From assembly GCA_037138595.1 (NCBI GenBank), contig JBAXIB010000007.1, positions 1 through 64,000 on the forward strand: DNA of 64,000 nucleotides. The letters run 5' to 3'. Under the pieces are notes generated by a model that worked only from the letters and a program-made list of their open reading frames with translations, searched no databases and was not told the DNA's origin. This document shows, piece by piece, positions 1 to 6,994 of the stretch. The stretch is from UBA4742 sp037138595 (GTDB lineage Bacteria; Actinomycetota; Acidimicrobiia; Acidimicrobiales; Acidimicrobilacustridaceae). Numbering within the stretch: the first letter of the stretch is position 1; the number at the start of each line of letters is the position of its first letter. Position numbers and translations under genes: made by a program.

Positions 1-68
1 TGTGCTCAGCATGGTGGCTGAACCTATCCTCCGATGATGCAATGTGACCATCGCGGGTATTTCGTTCA

Positions 69-1667
69 GTGAGTAGCCACCACCTTCCGGTACTGCAACT
101 CAACGTGAATGGTCAGCAGGTAGAGGTTGCTGACGATGGCAGCACGCTGTTGGATGTTCTGCGGGATGGGTTGGGTGTGCGAACGCCGAAAGATGGTTGC
201 AGCCCGCAAGGCCAATGCGGCTGCTGCACGGTGTTTATCGATGGGGCGGCACGAGTTGCGTGTGTCACTCCAGCGCGGCGGGTCGCGGGGCGGTCGGTCG
301 TTACCTTAGAAGGGCTTCCTGAACCCACCACGCAACGTTGGGCTGAGGCATTTTCTGCAACTGGAGCAAGCCAATGTGGGTTTTGTACTCCCGGAATCAT
401 TATGCGGCTCGAGGCTTTGCGATCGAAAGGCATCGCGGCTGACGACGTAGGTGCGGTTGAGCGCGCGCTGCAGGCGCATTTGTGCCGTTGCACGGGTTGG
501 CAAACGATCGTTGAGGCCTATCAGGCCTTTGGCGACTTCACGGATTCCGACACCGGGCTTGTTGTGGGACGCGAACGAAGTCTCGAAGCGGCGAGTCGTC
601 GCGCCACGATTGAAGGCGGAACCACACAAGTTGTTGGGGCCGACATCGTTTTGGGCCGCGCCGGATTCGCGGCCGACACCGTGCCAGATGGTGCTCTAAT
701 AGCGGTGCCCGATGGCACCGGTGGATGGTCGGTCGGCGAGACGTTGGCCGAAGCGCGACGGCGAGCAGGCAAGGTGCAAGGCCGTCGCACGACTGCCGAA
801 TCGGTGCTACCGATTTCGCTTCCCGTTGGCGACTGGGTCGCAACCCTGCGAACGTCCTGGGTGGAACCGGCTTATCTCGAAACTGATGCCGCGTGGTGCG
901 AGCCTGACGGTGAACCGGCTTCGCCATTGGCCAATGGCGGGGCTTTTGGCGGGAAGGTCCATTCGCCCGCACCCGAGGCAGCCCGTGCGCTTTCGATCGC
1001 CTATGGCCAGCCGGTGTTGGTGTTGTTGTCTCGGGAAGACTCGGTGCGACTCGGTCCGAAACGTCCGCCAATGGCGGCAGGCATTCGGGCTGACGGAACT
1101 GGTGTCGTGGTCATCGCTCGCACTGAAGGTGTGGCCGATCACATCCGTTCGATTGCCCCGTTGCTCGAAGTGATCGAGGTCGATGTGCCCGGTCCGCCGA
1201 CGTCAATGGCGTCCCGAGCGGTTGGCTGGGCTGAAGTGGTGTTGCTCAACGAGGCGGCGAATCCAACTGCGATCGGGAGTCCCATTCGAGTGCAAGGTTC
1301 GACCGGCGCTTTCGCCGAAGCGGATATCACGCCTGACGGAGTCGTGCACGTGCGGGTCTCCTGTGGTGATCCGCTTGATGAAATCGTGCTTCGTTCCTAT
1401 GTGATCGGAGCGGCACACATGGCGATTGGTTGGGTGACTTCGGAATCGCTGACCGTCGACGAAGTCGGTGAAATCCATGATCTGACGATTCGATCGTTTG
1501 GGGTGTTGCGCGCCGTCGATATGCCCCATGTCGCTGTCAACATCGAAATGTCGGCAAGTGAGCCGAAGAATGGCTCCGATGCGGCATTTGTTGCGGTGGC
1601 TGCCGCAGTTTGGCGACATCAGGGATTCCCACCCCAATTGCCCACGGCGATTCGACTGCGTTCGTAA
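69..1667 (+). CDS. 2Fe-2S subunit fused to a shortened molybdopterin-binding domain (xanthine dehydrogenase family)
   Basis: Residues 1-155 form a complete small subunit of the xanthine dehydrogenase/CO dehydrogenase family. The plant-type 2Fe-2S cysteines are in CSPQGQCGCC (about residues 44-53) and the second cluster is in QCGFCTPG and HLCRCTGW (about 102-143). The remaining ~375 residues resemble pieces of the molybdopterin-binding large subunit: GGAFGGK near 290, a REDSVRLGPKRPP block, and a C-terminal block running DLTIRSFGVLRAVDMPHVAV. Large subunits are normally ~750 residues, so this half is strongly shortened. The place where the catalytic Gly-Glu is expected reads Ser-Asp. The start is GTG at 69. 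Electron transfer by the N-terminal half is likely from the family; hydroxylase activity of the C-terminal half is doubtful. No medium (FAD) subunit is in view. Confidence 0.8.
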   Translation: MSSHHLPVLQLNVNGQQVEVADDGSTLLDVLRDGLGVRTPKDGCSPQGQCGCCTVFIDGAARVACVTPARRVAGRSVVTLEGLPEPTTQRWAEAFSATGASQCGFCTPGIIMRLEALRSKGIAADDVGAVERALQAHLCRCTGWQTIVEAYQAFGDFTDSDTGLVVGRERSLEAASRRATIEGGTTQVVGADIVLGRAGFAADTVPDGALIAVPDGTGGWSVGETLAEARRRAGKVQGRRTTAESVLPISLPVGDWVATLRTSWVEPAYLETDAAWCEPDGEPASPLANGGAFGGKVHSPAPEAARALSIAYGQPVLVLLSREDSVRLGPKRPPMAAGIRADGTGVVVIARTEGVADHIRSIAPLLEVIEVDVPGPPTSMASRAVGWAEVVLLNEAANPTAIGSPIRVQGSTGAFAEADITPDGVVHVRVSCGDPLDEIVLRSYVIGAAHMAIGWVTSESLTVDEVGEIHDLTIRSFGVLRAVDMPHVAVNIEMSASEPKNGSDAAFVAVAAAVWRHQGFPPQLPTAIRLRS

Positions 1668-1721
1668 TCTCACGACGTGCCATTATCGGCCGTCTGATTC
1701 TTGATCCTGTGAGGCCATTCG

Positions 1722-2075
1722 ATGACCGCAAGCCAATCGCCCCCCTACTCCCCGATTGTTCGTGCTGGTGACTGGTTGATCGTTTCTGGTCAGGTTGGCG
1801 CAAGTGATGGAGCGCTGGTCTCTGGGGGTGTCGAAGCGGAGTTCCGCCAGGCCGTGGTCAATTTGTCGGCCTTGCTTGCGAGTGAAGGCGCGACGCTTGT
1901 CGACGTGCGAAAGACCACGTTGTTTCTTCGCCACATGCGCGATTTTGACCTAGTCAATCAGATCTATAGCGAAGTTTTTTCTCCCCCGTATCCAGCCCGA
2001 TCGACAATCGCGATTAGTGAACTTCCTTTTGTGGCGCTCGTCGAAATTGAAGCATGGGCATACGTCGGTTCCTGA
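1722..2075 (+). CDS. RidA family protein (enamine/imine deaminase fold)
   Basis: 117 residues, the usual length for the YjgF/YER057c/UK114 (RidA) family. RidA proteins form trimers that hydrolyse reactive enamine/imine intermediates made by PLP enzymes. Visible family features are SGQVG near the N terminus, the segment with DVRKTTLFL in the middle, and the C-terminal PARSTIAISELP that carries the Arg used for binding the substrate carboxylate, followed by VEIEAWAYV. It starts with ATG 54 bases after the fused 2Fe-2S gene and may be cotranscribed. The specific substrate cannot be read from the sequence, and some family members have no deaminase activity. Confidence 0.88.
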   Translation: MTASQSPPYSPIVRAGDWLIVSGQVGASDGALVSGGVEAEFRQAVVNLSALLASEGATLVDVRKTTLFLRHMRDFDLVNQIYSEVFSPPYPARSTIAISELPFVALVEIEAWAYVGS

Positions 2076-2147
2076 CGCGTTGACGTCAATGTGTTCATCA
2101 ACCCGATGATGTTGGCTTCACTCACCGTCACGTGATTGGATAGTGGC

Positions 2148-2303
2148 GTGGTTGGAGCCGTCATTATCGTCATTGTCTTGTTGGTTATGCCGGTGTTCAT
2201 CGTCATGTCGATGGCGCTCGTTGCGGCATTCCTGGGCTGGGTTCTCAAGACCGATGTCGATGTCGCGTTCCAAGGATCGGAATACCTCGAACTTGGCGCG
2301 TAG
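2148..2303 (+). CDS. 51-residue single-pass membrane protein
   Basis: A short open frame starting GTG at 2148 and ending TAG at 2301-2303. The first ~33 residues are almost entirely hydrophobic (VVGAVIIVIVLLVMPVF and onward to LGWVL), giving one or two transmembrane passes. A short polar tail with KTDVDVAFQGSEY follows. It lies between the RidA and cold-shock genes on the same strand. No family is recognised. The strong hydrophobic pattern with a clean charged end argues for a real protein; the lack of a clear ribosome binding site and the GTG start lower the confidence. Confidence 0.5.
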   Translation: MVGAVIIVIVLLVMPVFIVMSMALVAAFLGWVLKTDVDVAFQGSEYLELGA

Positions 2304-2441
2304 CCGGTTCACCATCGGTTGAATCCACGCTGACACTTTTTTTCGGCATCGAGTGAGCTCCGCGGACTAGCCTTTCTTTCGTTACAGCAAACGAGCAGGG
2401 ACCCGGTCCGTCCGACCCCGCAGTAAGGAAAGGGGATCGGA

Positions 2442-2642
2442 TTGGCTTCCGGCACCGTTAAGTGGTTCAACGCCGAAAAAGGCTATGGCTTCATCGCTCG
2501 TGAGGGAGGCGAAGACGTGTTCGTGCATTACAGCGCGATCCAGTCAACCGGCTATCGCTCACTCGAAGAAGGCCAGGCAGTTGAGTTCGAAGTGACTGCT
2601 GGCCCCAAAGGCGAGCAAGCACAGGACGTCAAAATCGTCTGA
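2442..2642 (+). CDS. cold-shock protein, CspA family
   Basis: 66 residues, a single OB-fold cold-shock domain. RNP1 is seen as KGYGFI and RNP2 as DVFVHYSAI, the aromatic surface that binds single-stranded RNA/DNA; TVKWFNAEKG and the ending FEVTAGPKGEQAQDV are also typical. The start is TTG at 2442 because it sits at the expected distance after AAGGAAAGGGG and gives the canonical N terminus ASGTVKWFN. A ~140-base leader lies upstream, as is common for cold-shock mRNAs, and a strong terminator follows directly. Role by family: RNA chaperone. Cold induction is not shown by the sequence. Confidence 0.95.
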   Translation: MASGTVKWFNAEKGYGFIAREGGEDVFVHYSAIQSTGYRSLEEGQAVEFEVTAGPKGEQAQDVKIV

Positions 2643-2663
2643 GCAGTACCTGACTTTTCGTTT

Positions 2664-2698
2664 AGTGGCCTCCCTACTGGGAGGCCACTTTTCGTTTT
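2664..2698 (+). terminator. rho-independent terminator after the cold-shock gene
   Basis: A perfect 11-bp stem (AGTGGCCTCCC against GGGAGGCCACT) with a TACT loop occupies 2664-2689 and is followed by a T-rich tail TTTCGTTTT. It ends the cold-shock transcript 22 bases after the stop codon. The stem also lies downstream of the leftward regulator gene, so it may work in both directions. Confidence 0.9.
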
Positions 2699-2744
2699 AG
2701 ACCGGGAGCGTGAGTCGGCGTCGACTAGCGGACTGGACACGTTG

Positions 2745-2783
2745 CCCCGATGACCGGCCCCGATGACCGGCCCCGATGACGGG
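2745..2783. repeat. 13-bp tandem repeat, three copies
   Basis: Three head-to-tail copies of CCCCGATGACCGG; the third copy ends GACGGG. They sit between the cold-shock terminator and the stop codon of the GlnR-like regulator. No coding meaning is apparent. It may be a slippage-prone microrepeat. Confidence 0.85.
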
Positions 2784-2789
2784 CCCGGC

Positions 2790-3470
2790 CTACAGACTCC
2801 AGCGCGATTGTCCGAATCGGTAGCCGACCGATCGCACGGTCTGAATGAGGTTGGCGTGTTCCTCGCCGAGTTTGGCGCGCAAACGCCGCACATGGACATC
2901 AACGGTGCGAGCGCCGCCGTAGTACTCATAGCCCCAAACTCGGCTGAGCAGTGTTTCTCGAGAAAAAACTTTTCCCGGATGCGACGCTAAGAACTTGAGC
3001 AATTCGTATTCCATAAACGTCATGTCGAGTGGCTTACCCGAGATCGCCGCCTGGTAGGTCTCGAGGTTCAGGACGAGGTCGCCGTATTCGATCAATTCGG
3101 GTCGGGTACCCCGGCCGGTCCGCCAAAACAAATGTTTGAGGCGTGCTTCGAGTTCGTGTGGACGAAGTGGGAAAAGGCAGAAATCATCGAACAGGTCGTC
3201 ACGAAGGTCGAGGTCGACCAATTGTGCAGATGAAATAACCAGGAGCACCGGTTCGAGCGGAAGATCGCGTTTGCGCAGCGCCCGACAGATCGCGAATGCA
3301 GTTTCGGGGTCGCTATCAGCGCAAATGATTGCCCCGGACCAGCCGTCGTCGGGCTCGATCCGATCAACGTCGCTCTCGTTCGCGACGCCGTTCCACGGGA
3401 ACCCAACCAGGTCAAGGGCCTGGGAAAGCTCGGGTGGCGGCGGATCGGGAAACAACAGGAGTGGTTCCAT
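2790..3470 (-). CDS. glnR: GlnR-like orphan OmpR-family response regulator
   Basis: 226 residues. The N-terminal ~115 residues form a receiver-like domain with a single Asp in GAIICADSD at the usual phospho-acceptor position, but the acidic pocket is poor, as in atypical GlnR receivers. The C-terminal ~100 residues are a clear OmpR/PhoB winged helix: LDMTFMEYELLKFL, HPGKVFSRETLLSRVWGYEY, RTVDVHVRRLRAKLG and VRSVGYRFG, very like actinobacterial GlnR. It lies 15 bases after the glutamine synthetase I gene on the same strand, so the two are probably one operon. There is no sensor kinase nearby, fitting an orphan regulator of nitrogen assimilation. Family membership is firm; the GlnR assignment is inferred from similarity and context. 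Confidence 0.75.
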   Translation of the reverse strand: MEPLLLFPDPPPPELSQALDLVGFPWNGVANESDVDRIEPDDGWSGAIICADSDPETAFAICRALRKRDLPLEPVLLVISSAQLVDLDLRDDLFDDFCLFPLRPHELEARLKHLFWRTGRGTRPELIEYGDLVLNLETYQAAISGKPLDMTFMEYELLKFLASHPGKVFSRETLLSRVWGYEYYGGARTVDVHVRRLRAKLGEEHANLIQTVRSVGYRFGQSRWSL

Positions 3471-3485
3471 GGTCTGGGGCTATCC

Positions 3486-4829
3486 CTACCAGTTAGGTAA
3501 ATATCGGTCGAGTTCGAACTGGGTGACCTGTGTCTTGTAGTCAAGCCACTCAGCGCGTTTATTACGCAGAAACCACTCGAAAATATGGTCACCGAGACAT
3601 TCAGCAACGAGCTCGGATTGCTCCATAACATCGAGCGCCTCGCTCAACGATTGCGGCAGCGGACGAATGCCGATTGCTGCCCGTTCGTCGGCGGTGAGTT
3701 CAAACACATTGGCCAACGCTTCAGGCGGGAGTTCGTAGCCTTCACGAATTCCTTTGAGGCCGGCGGCGAGTAAAACCGAGTACGCCAAGTACGGGTTGCA
3801 AGCTGGGTCTGGCGAGCGGTATTCGACTCTGGTTGATGAGTGTTTGCCTGGCTTGGTAAGCGGTACACGAACCAGTGCTGAGCGATTGTTTCTTGCCCAG
3901 GTCACATACACCGGTGCCTCGTAACCTGCGATCAACCGCTTGTATGAGTTCACGAGTTGATTGGTGACCGCGGTGATCTCGGGAGCATGTACAAGCAGGC
4001 CAGCAATGAACCCGCGTGCAGTTTGCGATAACCCATAGGGATCGTCGGCGTCATGGAACGCGTTGACATCGCCTTCGAATAATGACAGGTGCGTATGCAT
4101 GCCTGAACCTTGGACCCCACCGATTGGCTTCGGCATGAAGGTCGCATAAACGCCCTGCTCAAGTGCTATTTCGCGCACGACGAGACGAAAGGTCATGACA
4201 TTGTCGGCCATCGACATCGCGTCGGTATACCGCAAGTCGATTTCGTGTTGGCTCGGACCATCTTCATGAAATGAGTACTCGACCGGTATGCCCATTGCTT
4301 CGAGCATGTGAATTGTTCGCTTTCGAAGATCACTTGAGACATCAGCGGTAGTGAGATCAAAATACCCACCGGAGTCGAGCGTTTTTGGTGGCGTCGATGG
4401 GTCACCATCGGCGAAGTAATAGAACTCCATTTCTGGCGCGACATAAAACGAGTAGCCCTCGTCGCGTGCAAGTTGAACGTTGCGACGAAGGACTTGTCGA
4501 GGGTCGCCTTCGAACGGGGTGTCGTCATGTTTGAGAATGTCGCAGAACATGCGTGCTGACGGATCGTCGCTTTTTGCCCACGGAAGCAGTTCGAATGTGT
4601 TCGGGTCAGGCCGCGCTAGCACGTCGCTTTCTTGCACTCGACTGAACCCGTCAATGGCCGAGCCATCGAAATGCATACCTTCTTCGAAGGCATTTTCGAG
4701 TTCAGCAGGCGAAATCGCGACCGACTTGAGCTGACCGAGTACGTCGGTGAACCACAGGCGAATAAGCCGGACGCCACGCTCTTCGACGGTGCGCAATACG
4801 TAATCTTGCTGACGTTCCATGGATGACAT
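3486..4829 (-). CDS. glnA: glutamine synthetase, type I (short, GlnA2-like)
   Basis: 447 residues, the length of the GSI form lacking the 25-residue insertion. It makes glutamine from glutamate, ammonia and ATP in the cytoplasm. The beta-Grasp domain contains LGQLKSVAISP and HFDGSAIDGF. The catalytic domain has APEMEFYYF, the ammonia/glutamate loop GSGMHTHLSL, and an ATP/active-site segment with NRSALVRVP and RVEYRSPDPACNPYLA. The adenylylation-site sequence typical of GSI-beta enzymes (NLYDLPPEE region with Tyr) is not present; the matching stretch reads GYELPPEALANVFEL, so control by adenylylation is unlikely. It is the first gene of a leftward pair with the GlnR-like regulator and diverges from the type II enzyme. 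Confidence 0.95.
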   Translation of the reverse strand: MSSMERQQDYVLRTVEERGVRLIRLWFTDVLGQLKSVAISPAELENAFEEGMHFDGSAIDGFSRVQESDVLARPDPNTFELLPWAKSDDPSARMFCDILKHDDTPFEGDPRQVLRRNVQLARDEGYSFYVAPEMEFYYFADGDPSTPPKTLDSGGYFDLTTADVSSDLRKRTIHMLEAMGIPVEYSFHEDGPSQHEIDLRYTDAMSMADNVMTFRLVVREIALEQGVYATFMPKPIGGVQGSGMHTHLSLFEGDVNAFHDADDPYGLSQTARGFIAGLLVHAPEITAVTNQLVNSYKRLIAGYEAPVYVTWARNNRSALVRVPLTKPGKHSSTRVEYRSPDPACNPYLAYSVLLAAGLKGIREGYELPPEALANVFELTADERAAIGIRPLPQSLSEALDVMEQSELVAECLGDHIFEWFLRNKRAEWLDYKTQVTQFELDRYLPNW

Positions 4830-4870
4830 GATGGCACGGGCAGCCCAAATTTAGATTTGACTGCCGCCGT

Positions 4871-4887
4871 GTTCATAGAGTGTTCAC
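4871..4887. promoter_or_regulatory. possible GlnR-type direct repeat between the two glutamine synthetase genes
   Basis: GTTCA at 4871 and GTTCAC at 4882 are direct repeats exactly 11 bases apart. On the other strand this reads GAAC spaced by one helical turn, like the half-site spacing of actinobacterial GlnR boxes. A further GAAAC lies at 4905-4909. The 180-base divergent region 4830-5009 must carry the promoters for both genes. The link to the adjacent GlnR-like protein is an inference. Confidence 0.4.
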
Positions 4888-5009
4888 ACAAGAGCAACGG
4901 ATGAGAAACTGAAATTTGGAATCCTCTCACTGGCTACACCGAGTCGGTGTGGGCGGTTCTGACCTGTATCGACCGGCGGCGCACCTGCCGCCCTACGTAG
5001 GAGAGTCCT

Positions 5010-6017
5010 GTGGCATATCGAGCTGAATACATCTGGATCGACGGCTGGGAACCCACGCCGTTGCTGCGAAGCAAGACGAAAATCATTGAGGAAGGAGAAG
5101 ATCCGGGGATCTGGGGCTTTGACGGCTCCAGTACCAACCAGGCGCCGGGGAAAAACTCCGACTGCGTGCTGAACCCGGTTTTTGTATGTGCTGACCCATT
5201 GCGTGGCGAGGGCGACGTGCTCGTGATGTGCGAGGTGTTACTCACCGATATGACTCCGCATCCGACTAACACCCGTGCCGCGTGCGTTGCCGTCGCGGAG
5301 AAATATGCCGATCAGGAACCAATCTTTGGCATCGAGCAGGAGTACACCTTCTTGCGTGACGGCTATCCACTGGGTTGGCCGAAAGGTGGTTATCCAGGTC
5401 CCCAAGGCCCGTATTACTGCGGTGTCGGATCGGATGAGATTTGGGGCCGCGACATCGTCGAAGCTCACACCACTGCATGCATGAATGCGGGACTGCACAT
5501 CTCGGGGACCAACGCCGAGGTGATGATGGGTCAGTGGGAGTTCCAAATTGGCCCCATTGGACCGCCGCTCATCGGCGATGAGATGTATATCGCCCGCTGG
5601 CTTCTCTATCGCATCGCCGAAGATTTTGGTGTTGCGGTGACGATCGATCCTAAGCCGATTCCTGGCGACTGGAACGGCGCAGGCGCTCATACCAACTTTT
5701 CGACCAAAGCCATGCGCGAGAGCTATCCGCCGATCATTACGGCATGCGAAGCGCTCGGTCGAAATGCCAGCGAGCACATTTCAAATTACGGACCTGGTGT
5801 TGAACGCCGGCTTACGGGTCTGCACGAGACTGCAGCATGGACCGAATTCAGTTACGGGGTTTCCGACCGTGGTGCATCGGTGCGTATCCCGTGGCAGGTC
5901 GACGTCGACCAGAAGGGTTATATCGAAGATCGTCGTCCGAACTCGAACTGCGATCCGTACACGGTTACCCGCCTCGTGGTGCAGACCTGCTGTGAGGCAC
6001 TTGCTGCAGCCAACTAG
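5010..6017 (+). CDS. glnII: glutamine synthetase, type II (eukaryote-like)
   Basis: 335 residues, as in GSII enzymes. Family blocks seen are AEYIWIDGWE, GIWGFDGSSTNQAPG, VMCEVL, FGIEQEYTFL, GPYYCGVG, NAEVMMGQWEFQIGP, GDWNGAGAHTNFSTKAMR, RRLTGLHETA, DRGASVRIP and EDRRPNSNCDPY. These hold the metal-binding Glu/His residues and the nucleotide loop. The start is GTG at 5010 after TAGGAGAG. It diverges from the type I gene, so the cell has two unrelated glutamine synthetases sharing one control region. GSII enzymes are usually expressed under low nitrogen and are not adenylylated. A strong hairpin follows. Confidence 0.97.
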   Translation: MAYRAEYIWIDGWEPTPLLRSKTKIIEEGEDPGIWGFDGSSTNQAPGKNSDCVLNPVFVCADPLRGEGDVLVMCEVLLTDMTPHPTNTRAACVAVAEKYADQEPIFGIEQEYTFLRDGYPLGWPKGGYPGPQGPYYCGVGSDEIWGRDIVEAHTTACMNAGLHISGTNAEVMMGQWEFQIGPIGPPLIGDEMYIARWLLYRIAEDFGVAVTIDPKPIPGDWNGAGAHTNFSTKAMRESYPPIITACEALGRNASEHISNYGPGVERRLTGLHETAAWTEFSYGVSDRGASVRIPWQVDVDQKGYIEDRRPNSNCDPYTVTRLVVQTCCEALAAAN

Positions 6018-6064
6018 GCATCGAGTTCGAATTCACATTCGAACGTCAAGATGACTGCTTGAAG

Positions 6065-6098
6065 CGAGGGGAAGTGGCTTGTTCGCCACTTCCCCTCG
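6065..6098 (+). terminator. strong hairpin after glnII
   Basis: A perfect 14-bp stem (CGAGGGGAAGTGGC with GCCACTTCCCCTCG) and a TTGTTC loop start 48 bases after the glnII stop. There is no following T-run, so it is a terminator-like hairpin rather than a textbook one. It lies between convergent glnII and the methyltransferase gene. A smaller GTTCGAA/TTCGAAC stem precedes it at about 6025-6044. Confidence 0.7.
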
Positions 6099-6125
6099 TC
6101 GCGCCGGGCCGTCTGTCCACCGACG

Positions 6126-6932
6126 TCAGGGCTTTTCTAAGACCAGCGCTTGCACGCAAACCGGGTAGGTCGATCCGATACGAACGTGACTGAGATCGCT
6201 CAGCACGCCAATGGGGTCAAAGTCAGCGAATCCATTCAAGCGATTGGTTTCACCGGTCACGAGGGTGAGTCCTGAGTCCGCGATGAAGCGTTGTATATCG
6301 ATGTTGCGCCCCCACACGTTTTCATCCGCGTCAGTGAATGGCTGGAGGTCCAAAAACAGATCAATGGTGAGGACGCAGCGACCGCCTGGTCGCAAAATGC
6401 GGCGAAACTCTCGGGCTAAATCCGGTAGGTCAATTGGTGCGATGTGTTCAATCGTCGAAATCGAAACGATTCGGTCGACCGAATTGGACGCGAACTGAGC
6501 GTTGGTCAAGGTGCAGTTGCGGAGCTCAACCGATGTGGAGAAGACCCGATTCAGGCGTGTCATCGTCTCGATAGTGAACGGCAAGGTGGAACCCCAGCGG
6601 GCCTCTTCGTCCCTACCCGGATCTACGTTGACGACTCGGGCACCTTGCTTTGATAACGAAAATTGAAACCCTGACAGCGAGCCTCCGATTTCCACCACGT
6701 CAAGACCGACCAGGGGTGCGACCTGATGAAAGGCCCACGGATATTCCCCCGTCCGGGTGTCAGAATTTCGTTGCAAACCAAATGGGCCAGCATCACGCAA
6801 TGCACGATCCTCGCCTGGTCGCGACGTGATTCGCTGAAGCAGGGTTCGACGAGTGGAAGCAAAACCGAACGGCGCTCCGTGCTCGAGGTTCCACGTGTTT
6901 TCCTGATCGGAAAGCGTCCGAGGTAGAAGCAT
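6126..6932 (-). CDS. class I SAM-dependent methyltransferase
   Basis: 268 residues from the ATG at 6932; a TTG 27 bases further upstream is also in frame. A Rossmann-type SAM-binding fold is visible: VEIGGSLSGFQF (motif I), GARVVNVDPG with the acidic residue of motif II, SVDRIVSISTIEHI (motif IV) and REFRRILRPGGRCVLTIDL (post-I motif). The N-terminal ~80 residues are not recognised. The substrate is unknown. It is divergent from nadE and convergent with glnII, so it is probably transcribed alone. Confidence 0.8.
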   Translation of the reverse strand: MLLPRTLSDQENTWNLEHGAPFGFASTRRTLLQRITSRPGEDRALRDAGPFGLQRNSDTRTGEYPWAFHQVAPLVGLDVVEIGGSLSGFQFSLSKQGARVVNVDPGRDEEARWGSTLPFTIETMTRLNRVFSTSVELRNCTLTNAQFASNSVDRIVSISTIEHIAPIDLPDLAREFRRILRPGGRCVLTIDLFLDLQPFTDADENVWGRNIDIQRFIADSGLTLVTGETNRLNGFADFDPIGVLSDLSHVRIGSTYPVCVQALVLEKP

Positions 6933-6981
6933 CGGACTGATTGTTGCCGATATCGGCAAGGGCGTTCAGCGGCGGCACTCC

Positions 6982-6987
6982 TAGACT
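6982..6987 (+). promoter_or_regulatory. -10 element of a leaderless nadE promoter
   Basis: TAGACT is followed by 7 bases and then the ATG of nadE, so transcription would begin at or next to the start codon. No ribosome binding site is seen. This matches nine other genes in the window. Confidence 0.5.
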
Positions 6988-6994
6988 GCGGACA

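Noticed and set aside
1..68. Tail of a gene entering from the left
   Set aside because: All three forward frames are short or stop early, and no recognised protein end is seen; it is treated as the leader of the first gene.
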